This document shows, piece after piece, positions 38,351 through 49,350 of a DNA stretch of 57,500 nt. Both the position numbers and the translations under genes were made by a program. Each line of letters starts with the position of its first letter. Within the stretch, counting starts at the first letter, position 1. Source of the DNA: Prorocentrum cordatum (Eukaryota; Sar; Dinophyceae; Prorocentrales; Prorocentraceae); NCBI GenBank assembly GCA_963575745.1, contig CAUYUJ010004969.1, forward strand, positions 454,317-511,816, written 5' to 3'. The notes below the pieces were generated by a model. The model was not told where the DNA came from. It saw only the letters and a list, made by a program, of their open reading frames with translations, and ran no database searches.

Positions 38351-40297
38351 CTGCCGCTGGCCAAGCGGGGCAGCTCTGGCCGCCCCGCCTTCCGTTGCCC
38401 CCACCCCTAAAATTATGTGGTTCCCATCCTATTTACGCACCACATCCCAGAAATTATTTCGAGCACCCGGAAAAGTGCAAAAGAGTGTTGAAACAGTGTC
38501 GAAACAGCGTCGGGCGAGTGTCTCCCAGGGCCCGACACGTGCAAAAACCTCGAATTTCGATTTTTCTGTGGTTTTCGAAATTCTTGCTGGTGATGAAGGC
38601 TAAAGTAGGTTGGAACATCATAACCCTAAAACGAAGTCAGGACGAGGATCCATTCGGGTGAAGATAACATCGGGCGATACCCCCAGACGGCCCAAGATGC
38701 CCCCAAGACGCCCCCCAAAGCCCACCCTCTCCCTCTCATCGGCATCATCATCGTCCTGGACGCCCCCTGAAACATGGGGAACCATCTGCACTTAGGAGGG
38801 CCGGCGGATGTGGCGCAAGCCTGTGGAATCGAGGACCCACGTCCGGAAGTGACGTGCTGAGCGGCAGCGTTTTCTGCGGAAGCGATCATGCAACATATCC
38901 GGTGTGGTAAATGATTGCACACTTGCAGTGTATTCCGTTCTTACATAGTAAATGCGTGTTGCATTGTGCTACGTTATTCTGTCTCCCCCTAACCCCTTCC
39001 CAGCGCTACGCCACATCCGTCGACCCCACCCATCACTTAGCGCACGAAGAACAACACCTCTTTTACTTTCCCGCCATCGGGGATGCCTGTTACAAGCGGC
39101 TGGAATGTTGACGCCCTTGCGGTGGCACGTCGGGGAATAAGACTTTCAGGCCGCCCTGCGACAAGCGTCCCCGATGGTGGCACGATTCAACTTCTACTGC
39201 TTTCCGTCCGCTAAAACAAGCTCCCGCTCGTCTCCAACCGGAAAGCGCGGTCGGCGGCGACAGCAATGGAGCAAAGAAGTGCGTTAAGGGACCCATTGAA
39301 TGATGCCTTCCCTCTGTCTTCCCTGCCTTCCCCCAGCATGCTCACGCGATGCTGCTCTGCAGCGCCTCTCGTGCATGCAATCTCCTCTCTTGCGAAGAGT
39401 CGCCAACCATGCTCTCTTCTGCCTGCGCGTCCTGATGGATGCTTGGCTCCGTGGTGGTGGCGCTCGTCTCGTCTCTCGAGGGGGAGGGGGAGGGGGAGGG
39501 GGAGGGGGAGGAGGAGGAGGAGGAGGAGGAGGAGGAGGAGGAGGAGGAGGAGGAGGAGGAGGAGGAGGAGGAGTGAGTGGAGCGTGGTCTTTCTCATCTG
39601 CGTTCTATGGATCTCGGAAGGCCCTCCCCACGCACCCAACGGGAACCCAATCATGTGTGACATGTGTGTAGGCACACCGCCCGAGCAGAGGTGGGCCGTG
39701 CGTGGGTGCGTTCGCTGTTGCCCCGCCCTCCCGCCCCAAAGGCCCCGACGAGGTCATACGTCGTGTCGCAGGGCGAGAGAAAGTCTTCGTGCAGAAAGGC
39801 CATGCAGCAGCGGGATGGGAGAGTTGCTCATGCGTAGCGGTGTGTACACACATTTGCTGCTACCATAGGATGGTATGAGAGACCTAACGTTGACAAGACA
39901 AAGCGAAGACAAAGGAAGGGAGGCGAAAGGAAACGGGTGGGGGGGCAAGAAAGGGACACAAGGGGTAGGGGGTAGAATGAGGGGTCGTGCATGAAGGTAG
40001 AGGCGGAGTGGTAGAGGAGGAAGAGGAGAACATGAGAGCTGATGGGACTGGGAATAGTGTGTGGAGGGAAGGGAAACGATCGTGTCTGAGTCGGGAGGTG
40101 AAACTAGACAGGATCGGTGGAGAGGTGAATGATGGCGTAGGGATAATCGATGTAACAACATAACGAGATGCTACCAAGGCACACAATAGACCTAGGGCGA
40201 AGTAGAGAAACGACGGCTCCGGCCGGCAGCGCGCCGCCGTCACAGCGCCGCCGTCGGCGGCGGCCACGGCGGCGCTGCGCGGCGGGGGGCGGGGGCC
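38351..40297. other. Intron between exons D and E
   Basis: Apart from the GGGGGA/GGA tract at 39478-39573 nothing is recognised. 38630-38690 contains AACGAAGTCAGGACGAGGAT, a dispersed motif also seen near 44150 and 45010. Confidence 0.45.
39478..39573 (+). repeat. (GGGGGA)n then (GGA)n tract
   Basis: Five GGGGGA hexamers followed by about 21 GGA units. Confidence 0.95.
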
Positions 40298-40381
40298 GAG
40301 TGCTCGGAGCAGCAGTCCGTGCCGACGGCCCAGAAGTCGTAGACCGCGGGGGGGAAGTCGCCGAGGACGATGGGCGCGACC
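40298..40381 (-). CDS. Exon D of the split membrane-protein gene
   Basis: 28 codons, phase 0 at both ends, all ending in G or C. Contains VAPIVLGDFPP and YDFWAVGTDCCSEHS. The acceptor is GGCCAAG|GTCGCG and the donor TCG|GCCCCC (GC). The tyrosine/tryptophan-rich stretch followed by CC looks like the core of the extracytoplasmic domain. A long GGA tract (pyrimidine-rich in the sense strand) lies just upstream of the acceptor at 40401-40622 and may serve as its polypyrimidine tract. Confidence 0.8.
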
Positions 40382-40400
40382 TTGGCCACGCGAGGGACGC

Positions 40401-40622
40401 GGAGGAGGAGGAGGAGGAGGAGGAGGAGGAGGAGGAGGAGGAGGAGGAGGAGGGGAAGGGGAAGGGAGGATGAGGATGAGGAGAGGGGGGAGGAGGGGAG
40501 GAGGGGAGGAGAGGAGGAGGGAGGAGTAGAGGAGAGGAGGAGGAGGAGGAGGTGGAGGAGGAGGTGAGGAGAGGAGGAGGAGGGGAGGAGGAGGAGGAGG
40601 AGGAGGAGGAGGAGGAGGAGGA
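40401..40622 (+). repeat. GGA tract upstream of exon D
   Basis: About 220 bp of GGA with GGGA variants. In the gene's sense strand it is a pyrimidine tract ending about 20 bp before the exon D acceptor. Confidence 0.95.
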
Positions 40623-40649
40623 GGCGGGGCGTCGGCGGCATCAGGGTTG

Positions 40650-40860
40650 GTGAGGCTCCGGGTTGCGCGCCCAGACGTGCGACGTCCTGATTTGTTCGAT
40701 GCGGGGTCCCTGGAAGGTTCTGACCTTTGCCCCGGAACCTGGGTTTTTCGTCCGGAATCATTTTCCCAACCCTCCTTGGTTGGATATTCGTTTGGAATAG
40801 AGCAGTGTGGTCTCCACTTCCTCCTTCCCGTCCCGTCTCCCTCTTGCCTCCTCCTGTCTT
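40650..40860 (+). repeat. Left copy of a repeat that brackets the 103-bp satellite
   Basis: GGGTTTTTCGTCCGGAATCA, TTTTCCCAACCCTCCTTGG, TTGGATATTCGTTTGGAAT and AGAGCAGTGTGGTCTCCACT; compare 43680-43890. Confidence 0.55.
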
Positions 40861-40867
40861 GCCTGCG

Positions 40868-43505
40868 GGGGGCTGCGATCTGTGAAACTGTCGCCACTTT
40901 CGAGGCCTGCTGGGGGGCCCGGCACAGTGACGCCACGGGCGGATTCAAATTAAACCTCGCCATCCCTGGGGGGGTTGCGATCTGTGAAACTGTCGCCACT
41001 TTCGAGGCCCGCTGGGGGCCCAGCACAGTGACGCCACGCGCGGACCCAAATTAGACCTCGCCATCCCTGGGGGGGCTGCGATCTGTGAAACTGTCGTCAC
41101 TTTCGAGGCCTGCTGGGGGGCCAGCGCAGTGACGCCACGGGAAGACCCAAATTAGACCTCGCCATCCCTGGGGGGCTGCGATCTGTGAAACTGTCGCCAC
41201 TTTCGAGGCCTGCTGGGGGCCCGGCACGTGACGACGCGCCACGGGCGGTCTCAAACTAGACCTCGCCATCCCTGGGGGGCTGCGATCTGTGAAACTGCCG
41301 CCACTTTCGAGGCCTTCTGGGGGGCCCAGCACAGTGACGCCACGCGCGGACCCAAATTAGACCTCGCCATCCCTGGGGGGGCTGCGATCTGTGAAACTGT
41401 CGTCACTTTCGAGGCCTGCTGGGGGGCCAGCGCAGTGTCGCCACGGGAAGACCCAAATTAGACCTCGCCATCCCCGGGGTTCTGCGATCTGTGAACAACT
41501 TCGCCAACTTTCGAGGCCGGCTGGGGGGCCCAGCGCAGTGATCTTCCGCTCAGGACCCAAATTAGACCTCGCCGTCCCCCTGTGAGGGCTTGCGATCTGT
41601 GAAACTGTCGCCACTTTCGAGGCCTGCTGGGGGGCCCAGCACAGTGACGCCACGCGCGGGCCCAAATTCGACCTCGCCATCCCTGGGGGGCTGCGATCTG
41701 TGAAACTGTCGCCACTTTCGAGGCTGCTGGGGGGCCCAGCGGAGTGACGCCCTACGGGGATTCAGATTAGACCTCGCCATCCCTGGGGGGCTGCGATCTG
41801 TGAAACTGTCGCCACTTTCGAAGCTGCTGGGGGGCCCAGCGGAGTGACGCCCTACGGGGATTCAGATTAGACCTCGCCATCCCTGGGGGGCTGCGATCTG
41901 TGAAACTGTCCCCACTTTCGAGGCGCGTGCTGGGGGGCCAGCCCAGTGAACGCCGACGTGCGGACCCAATTGGACCTCGCCAATCCCTGGGGGGGCTGCG
42001 ATCTGTGAAACTGTCGCCACTTTCGAGGCCTGCTGGGGGGCCCAGCACAGTGACGCCACGGGCGGACCCAAATTAGACCTCGCCATCCCTGTGGGGCTGC
42101 GATCTGTGAAACTGTCGCCACTTTCGAGGCCTGCTGGGGGGCCCAGCACAGTGGGTACTCACCGCATACTCAAATTAGACTTCGCCATCCCTGGGGGGCT
42201 GCGATCTTTTATAAAAAAATTTAAAAAAAAACAAAAAAACCGTCGCCCCACTTTCGAAGCCTGCTGGGGGGGGCCCAGCACGTGACGCCCACGCGCGGAC
42301 CCGAAGTTGACATCGCCGTCCCTGGGGGGGCTGCGATCTGTGAAAACCTGTCGCACTTTCGGAGCCTGCTGGGAGGCCCATCACATAGCGACGTGGCCAC
42401 AGGGCGGATTCAAATCGACCTCGCCATCCCCTGTGGGGCTGCGATCTGTGAAAACTGTCGCCACTTTCGCGCGGGAGAGGCCTGCGGGGGGGGGGGCCCA
42501 GCACAGTGACGCCATGTGCGGGACCCCAAATTAGACTCGCATCCATGGGGGCTGCGATCTGTGAAACTGTCGCCACTTTCGAAGCCTGCTGGGGGGCCCA
42601 GCACATAGACGGCACGCGCGGACCCAAATTAGACCTCGCCATCCCTGAAGGGCTGCGATCTGTGAAACTGTCGCCACTTTCGAGGCCTGCTCGGGGGGCC
42701 CAGCACAGTGACGCCACGCGCGGACCCAAATTAGACCTCGCCACCCCTGGGTGGCTGCGATCTATGAAACTGTCGCCACTTCCGAGGCCTGCTGAGGGGC
42801 ACAGCACAGTGGGTACCCACCGCAGATTCAAATGAGACATCGCCGCCCCTGGGGGGCTGCGATCTGTGAAACGGTCGCAACTTTCGAAGCCTGCTGGGGG
42901 GCCCAGCACAGTGGGTACCCACCGCAAGTTCAAATTAGACCTCGCCACCCCTGGGGGGCTGCGATCTGTGAAACTGTCGCCACTTTCGAAGCCTGCTGGG
43001 GGGGCCCAACAAAGTGGGTACCCACCGCAGATTCAAATTAAACCTCGCCATCCCTGGGGGGCTGCGATTTGGGGATCTGTGAAAACTGTGCCACTTCGAA
43101 AGCCTGCTGGGGGGGGCCAGCGCAGTGACGCCACGCGCGGACCCAAACCCAAATTAGACCTCCGCCATCCCTGAAGGGCGCGAATCTGTGAAAAATAGGT
43201 CGACACTTCGAGGCTGCTTGGGGCCCAGCACAGCGACTCACGTGCGGACCAAATTGACCTCGCCATCCCTGGGGGCGGCTTGGGGGGGGACTGTGTGCGA
43301 TCTGTGAAACTGTCGCCACTTTCGAGGCCTGCTGGGGGGGCCAGCACAGCGACGCCACGCGCGGACCCAAATTAGACCTCGCCATCCCTGGGGGGCTGCG
43401 ATCTGTGAAACTGTCGCCACTTTCGAGGCCTGCTGGGGCCCAGCACAGTGACGCCACGCGCGGACCCAAATTAGACCTCGCCATCCCTGGGGGGCTGCGA
43501 TCTGA
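40868..43505. repeat. Satellite array, ~103-bp unit, about 26 copies
   Basis: Unit: GGGGCTGCGATCTGTGAAAC, TGTCGCCACTTTCGAGGCC, TGCTGGGGGGCCCAGCACAG, TGACGCCACGCGCGGACCC and AAATTAGACCTCGCCATCCC. Unit length varies from about 99 to 115 bp. A subtype near 42140, 42800, 42910 and 43010 has GTGGGTACCCACCGCA in place of GTGACGCCACGCGCGG. One unit (42206-42240) carries an A-rich insertion. It lies in the intron between exons C and D. Confidence 0.93.
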
Positions 43506-43679
43506 GATCCCCGCTTTCGAAGTGGCTAGGGTTGTTCAGTGATTGTAACTAATCAGCTTTATCTAGTCCTTGTCCTGTAGCCAGTGTCCTGCGAGTCTCC
43601 CGAATTCCGTCTGCAGACATATGTAACCCTCGCTCCGTCATCGCCCCCCTTATAAAATTTCCTAAACTATTTGCGCCGC

Positions 43680-43890
43680 GCGTTTGCGCAGGGGTTGGGT
43701 ACGTCGCCAGGGTAATGTTTGACGGTCCCGAGGCCCGGCGAAGGCTCCCCGAGGCCGGAAACTAGCAAAAACCTCCCGCCAATTTTTGTTGTGTGTATGT
43801 TTTTTTTCCCAATCCTCCTGTGTTGGGCACTCGTTTTGAATCGTGCACTGTCTGACCCCACCTCCTCCTCCTCCTCCTTCCTCCCTCCGT
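43680..43890 (+). repeat. Right copy of a repeat that brackets the 103-bp satellite
   Basis: TTTTTTCCCAATCCTCCTGTG then TTGG.CA.TCGTTT.GAAT and GTGCA(C)TGTCTG, followed by TCC repeat (43861-43888). Parallel, diverged text is at 40650-40860 on the other side of the array. Confidence 0.55.
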
Positions 43891-44239
43891 GTGCGCGGCC
43901 CAGAGGGGGGGCCAGGGACGTCATAAAAGAAGAAGAGGCGCCAGGAAATCAGAGGAAGCATCATGGCCCCCGCCATGATGTCCACGCCCCCAAGTCATCA
44001 CCCCCCTCTTGGCCGCCCGCCCCCGATCCTGCGCAGAGCGCTGACGTGCCGAACGAATGCGGCATCTCCGATCCAATACCATCGGAGGTTTCCACCCCGT
44101 CCTTCTGTGGCGCTTATCGGGCCAGACTCATGCGCGAGTAAGCTGAAGCCAGGACGAAGCGAAACTCGGGTACGGACAAGTCGAGAGTCTCTTGAGATCT
44201 GGCGGCTCTGGAGAATGCATCGGGCGCCATGGCTTTCTC

Positions 44240-44281
44240 AGAGCGTTCCGGAACGCTCTGAGAGCGTTCCGGAACGCTCTA
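44240..44281. repeat. Two adjacent perfect 20-bp palindromes
   Basis: AGAGCGTTCCGGAACGCTCT at 44240-44259 and again at 44262-44281, spaced by GA. Confidence 0.85.
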
Positions 44282-44553
44282 GAGCGGATTTATCCTCGTC
44301 CTAGCCCCGTCCGAGTGAGGCCTCCAGGACCTGGAGTCGTAGGCGAACGCTTGGTGCGAAAGTGATTCGACGCCCAAATCTCGGGGACCTCTGGCTCGTC
44401 TCGAGGACACGTCTGCCCGCTTCGCGGGCTGTGGAAGCAGGCCGCCAGGCAGAAGAAAACGGACAGGTGTTACCTCGAAGTCGATGGGCACTCTCTTAAC
44501 CCACGCCGCGGCCGTGCGCACGTGAAAAAGAAGAAGCTGTCTGGGCTCCCAGC

Positions 44554-44602
44554 GCAGTACATCACGCTGTTCTTGAAACCCATCGACTTGGACAAGTCAA
44601 GC
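44554..44602 (-). CDS. Exon C of the split membrane-protein gene
   Basis: 49 nt. The first G completes the AG|G arginine codon from exon B, then reads LDLSKSMGFKNSVMYC. The acceptor is ACGCAAG|GCTTG and the donor TGC|GCTGGG (GC). The final cysteine is the first of four in the domain. The acceptor and donor are the only sites that keep both neighbouring joins in frame, and the joined text (GTRLDLSKSMGF, then YCVAPIV) is smooth on both sides. Confidence 0.75.
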
Positions 44603-44827
44603 CTTGCGTTGCCGCAGCTAGGCCAGAGGCGATGAGGAGAAGGGCGAGGGGGAGGGGATGAGAAGTAGGAGGAGGATCGAGGATCTGAATTGTGGTTGCC
44701 TTTTTCTGAGGCCTCCAAAAAGATCTGGCCCGAGTGCGGGGAGGAGCGGGGTAAGGACGAGCGGGGTGTGGAGCAAAGGGGTAATTAGGGGAGTCGCGGA
44801 GCAAACAAAAACATAAACACCACCGTT

Positions 44828-44962
44828 TGACGGTCTGCGCGGATTCCTTGGATCTGCGCTGGACCAACCTCTGGCGCGCGGAGCGCGCCAAGAGCGGCGC
44901 CAGAGGCGCCGCCAAGGGGTCCTGGCGAAGGTCCTAGAAATCCGCGTGGAGCGTCGAAAATG
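44828..44962. mobile_element. MITE-like family 5, copy 2
   Basis: GTCTGCGCGGATTCCTTGGA at the left, GAAATCCGCGTGGAGC at the right, and the same GGCGCCAGAGGCGCCGCCAA centre as copy 1. Confidence 0.7.
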
Positions 44963-45317
44963 TATGTTTATTCAGTTTTGCGTCTTCGACGGGAAGGAGC
45001 GAAAGGTAAGACGAAGCCAGGATGATGATAAAATCGGGTGAGGGTAAATCGAGAATCTCTGAGATCCGCCGGCTCTGGAGTATCTGGGCTAGAACCCGCC
45101 AGGGAGGGTGTCCCCGCGCAGATCCAAAGAAATCCGCGCGGACGGCTAAAAGTCTATGTCTATGTCGACTTTGACTCTTCGAGGAAAGAGGGCTTACCTG
45201 GAAGGATTACCTGAAACGCACCTGCGCACGCACAAACTGAGTCATGCTACTCCGCCACTGTCTGCTGCAATAGCGCGCTGCGCATCCATGTGGTGCAGCG
45301 TCTCACGCACTCTCTTC

Positions 45318-45517
45318 GGAGGAGGAGGGGGAGGAGGAGGAGGAGGAGGAGGAGGAGGAGGAGGAGGAGGAGGAGGAGGAGGAGGAGGAGGAGGAGGAGG
45401 AGGGAGGAGGAGGAGGAGGAGGAGGAGAGGAGTAGAGGAGGAGGAGGAGGAGGAGAAGGAGGAGAGAGGAGGAGGAGGAGGAGAGGGAAGAGGAGGAGGA
45501 GGAGGAGGAGGAGGACA
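45318..45517 (+). repeat. (GGA)n tract
   Basis: About 200 bp, largely pure GGA with GAGAGGAG interruptions in the right half. Confidence 0.95.
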
Positions 45518-45568
45518 AGGCAAGACAACGCCATTGCGAACAAGGACGTCCTGAGATTTGAGGAGGAG

Positions 45569-45686
45569 GACAAGACAAGACAAGACAAGACAAGACAAGA
45601 CAAGACAAGACAAGACAAGACAAGACAAGACAAGACAAGACAAGACAAGACAAGACAAGACAAGACAAGACAAGACAAGACAAGAC
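45569..45686 (+). repeat. (ACAAG)n pentanucleotide microsatellite
   Basis: About 23 perfect copies of GACAA. The flanks CCTGAGATTTGAGGAGGAGG and CCTGAGAGTTGAGGAGGAGG repeat on either side (45550 and 45720), suggesting duplication followed by expansion. Confidence 0.95.
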
Positions 45687-45737
45687 ACGGCAGGACAAAA
45701 TAATTGAACGCCATGAAGTCCTGAGAGTTGAGGAGGA

Positions 45738-45830
45738 GGCGATTGAGGAAGAGGAGGAGGACAAGGAGTCCTAAGATTTGAAGAGGAAGAAGAGGAGGAG
45801 GCGGAAGAGGAGGAGAGGCTTGGCAGGTGG
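45738..45830 (+). repeat. GGA/GAA purine tract
   Basis: AGAGGAGGAGGACAAGG and GAAGAGGAAGAAGAGGAGG units. Confidence 0.8.
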
Positions 45831-46350
45831 CGGGGAGAGGATGGTCCCTCCCGTTCGCGACCGGAGGCAAAGGCCTCCTCCAAGAGGACCCCGTGACTCC
45901 TGCGGAGGGCGCAGACCAGGGCGCGCGTGGCAAACAGCAAGGCACACGATGAGACTCGAGGGTGCCCATGCTCTGCAGCCTCGAGCCGAAGGCGCATCGG
46001 TCGCGACTGTACCCACGGGTCGGAAGCAGTGGGTCGAAACATGCAATGGAGAGGCGTTGGAAGTAGATTGGGCTTCCACCCGCCTCCTGAAGACCAAAGG
46101 GGGGGGAACGCGTTCGACTCTTGAAACAAGAAAATCCCAAAGGAGGTTGGACCCTGGTAAGCCGGGAGCCAAGAGAACCTGCAGTGGAGGCCGGTCCACA
46201 CGAAACCTTCCCCGGGAAACCCAACCCTGAGACCCCAGGGCGTCCATTGACTTTTGGTGTGGGAGCGTCACGCTCTCCACCGCAAAAAGCATCGAAACCC
46301 AGGAAGCCCAGGGCATCCTGGAGGCAAGGAGGGTGTCTTGGCGTGGGCCC

Positions 46351-46546
46351 TTAGCTGCCCCGATACGCAACACGCAACACGTATCGTACTGATACGGAGC
46401 TCAACACGTAGACTGAAAACGTAGGTCCGACGCGATGCATTCGCCAACACGTGGTCCAACACGTGGGGCCAACACGCAACGTATCGACACGGACGTCTTG
46501 AACACGGGACGTGTTGCGTTTCAAGACGGGCGCATCGGGGCAACTG
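46351..46546. mobile_element. Fold-back element family 3, copy 2 (left arm deleted)
   Basis: Shares both termini (GCTGCCCCGATACGC and GCATCGGGGCAACT) and the complete right arm (ACGTAGGTCCGACGCG onward) with 28592-28882, but most of the left arm is missing. Begins about 75 bp after the donor of exon B. Confidence 0.82.
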
Positions 46547-46621
46547 AGCGTGGGCCTCCACTGCACGTCGACGACCGGTGGGTGCCGACGAACGCCACCG
46601 CTGCTGCTGCTCGAGCGCGGC

Positions 46622-46665
46622 CTGGTCCCCGCCGCGAACTCCACGGTCCCCGCGTCCAGCAGGCG
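46622..46665 (-). CDS. Exon B of the split membrane-protein gene
   Basis: Reads RLLDAGTVEFAAGT followed by the first two bases (AG) of an arginine codon. All 14 whole codons end in G or C. The donor is ACCAG|GCCGCG. The acceptor is taken as CCCCGGCAG|CGC; an in-frame alternative 12 nt upstream (ACAAG|CGG) would add four residues, so the 5' edge is uncertain. The hairpin element at 46351-46546 begins about 75 bp downstream of the donor. Confidence 0.65.
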
Positions 46666-48016
46666 CTGCCGGGGCCGCTTGTTGCTCCCGCGGGCGCGGG
46701 GGGGTCGGCGGCGGAGCTCGCACGGGGCCGCGCGCGGCGCGAGGGCTGGGCGCGCACTCCGTGGGGACCCTCCTGAAGAGACGCTCGCGCCCCTCGCGCG
46801 CCGAAGCTGCGCCGACCACCCGCCGATCTGAGCCGACCTCGCGTCGAACCTGGGCTGAACCTGAGCCGAGCCTGAGTCGAGCTCGACTCGAACCTGGGTC
46901 GAACTGTGTTCGAACCGGGGTCGAGCCGATCCCTGAGGTGGGCCCCAGGAAGGCCCCAGGAGGGCCCCCCGAAAACGAGCACCTGAAGAGAGCAGGCAGG
47001 CAGGACGATGGCAAGAGCAGGAGGGCCCGAGACCGGCGTCCTGCCACGAGCAGGCCCCCGGGACAGGGGCGCGCCCCCCGAGGGGCCCCCAGGGCGACCC
47101 CGAACGATCGGACGAGCGAGCGAATGCCGCTACGGCGCAAGCTGTCCCGACCGTGGGGATGGGCGTGTCGCGCCGCAGCGCTCGGTGCGTGTTCTCGACG
47201 AAGCCTTCCTGTAGGTGATGGGTGTCGTTGTCTCGAAGAGCGGTGTGCCAACTCTGTGCCCCCCAGGGCCCCCCAGGGCGGCCCCGCGAGGGGCCCAGGA
47301 CGGCCCAGGTAGACCTTCCAGGATGCCCAAGAGGGCCACCGAGACGGTAAGAGTTCTGTGGCAACTCATGGGGGCCTCCCGTGCCATCTTGCCGGCTCCT
47401 GCGGGTCGGCGCTCATCGACGCCAAATCGACGCTCATCGGCGCTAAATCGACGCACATCGACGCTAGACTGGCTCTATCTCATCGACATGCCAGTCGACG
47501 CAGACGACGGAATTGAGTGTCGGGGGAGCGCAAACATGGATTAGCGATCCATGATTTGGCGCGCGGTCGCCAACTCCATGGATCGGGGGAAGTGCCCTCC
47601 CCAAAATGCGGCCAGTGCCGCCTCGTTCGGCGGCGGAAATGCCCTATTTCCCATGGAGACAGGACCCGTCGCTATTCCACGCCCCCTTGATCCATGTTGG
47701 CGATCCCCTGACAAGCCCCTTCTTCCCTTCGGTGAGGGGTACCCGCCCCCTCCCTTCCCTGAGTTTTTGTTTGGGGGGTACGCGATATGTCAAAGGGTCG
47801 TTGTCGCCCAAGATAGCTCCAAGAGGGCCTCCGATGCTATAATGTGGCCTCCCAAATGGCTCAAGATAGCCGCCGATCGCTCAAGATAGCCGCCGATCCA
47901 TGTAGGCGATCGCCTGAAAGAGGGTGAACCAGGCTCCGATGATTTGCTACCGGACAAAGAGGGCCCAAAGGCGGCCACGAGCAGGCCTCAGGACGAGGGG
48001 AGCGAGGCCGCCAGGG
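46666..48016. other. Intronic stretch with short degenerate repeats
   Basis: 46820-46930 has repeated TCGAACCTGGG/GAGCCGA units. 47405-47470 has three AAATCGACGCTCATCG-type units. 47805-47890 has TCAAGATAGCCGCCGATC twice. No coding block supported. Confidence 0.5.
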
Positions 48017-48362
48017 GGAGGAGGAGGAGGAGGAGGAGGAGGAGGAGGAGGAGGAGGAGGAGGAGGAGGAGAGGAGGAGGAGGAGGAGGAGGAAGGAGGA
48101 GGAGGAGGAGGAGGAGGAGGAGGAGGGAGGAGGCGAGGAGGAGGGAGGAGGAGGAATGAGGAAGGAGGAAGGAGGGAATGAGGAAGGAGAAGGAGGGAGG
48201 AGGGGAGGAAGAGGGAGCGGAGGAGGAGGAGGAGGGGAGGAAAAGGAGAAGGAGGAAGGAGGGAGGAGAAGGAGGAGGAGGAAGGAGGAGGAGGAGGAGG
48301 AGGAGGTGGAGGAAGAAGAGAAAGGAGGAGGAGGCGGAGGAGGAGGAGGAGGAGGCGGAGGA
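48017..48362 (+). repeat. Long (GGA)n tract
   Basis: About 345 bp of GGA with AAGGAGG and GAATGAGG variants. Confidence 0.95.
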
Positions 48363-48504
48363 GGCCCCCCAACGACGGCTTCCTGCGTCCCCGCCACGGG
48401 CAAGCCCCTGGACGCAGGATTGCGAGGCCGCCCCCCGGGCTGCACCTGGGAGGCGCGAGGAGCCCCGCGGGGGCACGCCCAGGGACGGGCCCAGTTCTCC
48501 CTAT

Positions 48505-48965
48505 CATAGGCCTCAGAGAAACCTATTAGAGGCCTCAGAGAAGCCTATCAGAGGCCCCAGAGAAGCCCATCAGAGGCCTCAGAGAAGCCTCTCAGAGATG
48601 CCTCAGAGAAACCTCCCAGAAAAACCTCGGAAAGGCTTCAGGGAAGCCTCTGAAAAAAGGCTTCAGAGAAGCCTCTGAAAAAAAGTTTCAGAGAAGCCTC
48701 TGAAAAAAGGCTTCAGAGAAGCCTCTGAAAAAAAGGCTTTAGAGAAGCCTCTGCAAGGCTTCAGGGAAGCCTCTGAAAGGCTTCGGAGAAGCCTCTGAAA
48801 ACAAGCTATCTTCAGAGCGGCCTCTGAAAGGCTGCGGAGAAGCCCCTGGAAGGCTTCGGAGAAGCCTCTGAAAGGCTTCAGAGAACCCTCTGAAAAGGCA
48901 TCTCTGAAGCCTCTGAAAGAGTCCTCGCTGAGGCCTCTCAGAGGCCTCGCTGAGAGCTCAGCAGA
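48505..48965 (+). repeat. Tandem array of GGCTTCAGAGAAGCCTCTGAAA units
   Basis: About 18 copies of a 24-27 bp unit, each self-complementary (GGCTTC..GAAGCC), with A-run length variation. It could form many small hairpins. No coding evidence. Confidence 0.85.
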
Positions 48966-49149
48966 AGCTCTGCAGAAGCTCTTTGATCGGTTGCAATCCA
49001 GTGTTCTTCAGAACAGTTTGTATAGGAATCCTTCAGGTTGCGATCAATCAGTTTCCAGTGGTTGCAATCCGACCGACGTAGTTCCTGGACAGTCCGAAGT
49101 GGTTGTGATCTGTCTGAGGCACCAAGAGTGCCCCCAGGGGCTCCCAAGA

Positions 49150-49199
49150 TGCCCCCTCCTCCTCCTCCTCCTCCTCCTCCTCCTCCTCCTCCTCCTCCT
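49150..49199 (+). repeat. (TCC)n tract
   Basis: About 16 perfect units, left of dispersed family 7 copy 2. Confidence 0.93.
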
Positions 49200-49202
49200 G
49201 AT

Positions 49203-49350
49203 CTTCCCAGCCATCCTTCCCCAAGTGTTCCCCGAAGGGCTTCTACAACTGCTGGGGGAGCACATGGCCCGATAGCTTGGCGGAGCCCTTGCCACAACGC
49301 TCGGCCACATGGGCGATTCCAAAAGGCAGGGGGCGGCTGTGATTCCCCGT
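49203..49350 (+). repeat. Dispersed repeat family 7, copy 2, joined to a TCC tract
   Basis: CAAGTGTTCCCCGAAGGGCT, TCTACAACTGCTGGGGGA, ACGCTCGGCCACA and GGCAGGGGGCGGCTGTGATT, parallel to 12047-12190. Confidence 0.75.

Noticed and set aside
47852-47865. TGGCTCAAG on the plus strand as another leader relic
   Set aside because: Only nine bases match and it lies in a short degenerate repeat (TCAAGATAGCCGCCGATC) that explains it.
48390-48480. Possible minus-strand exon VQPGGRPRNPASR bounded by CAG|G sites
   Set aside because: Would break the smooth exon A to B join; no protein-like support beyond splice-like ends.
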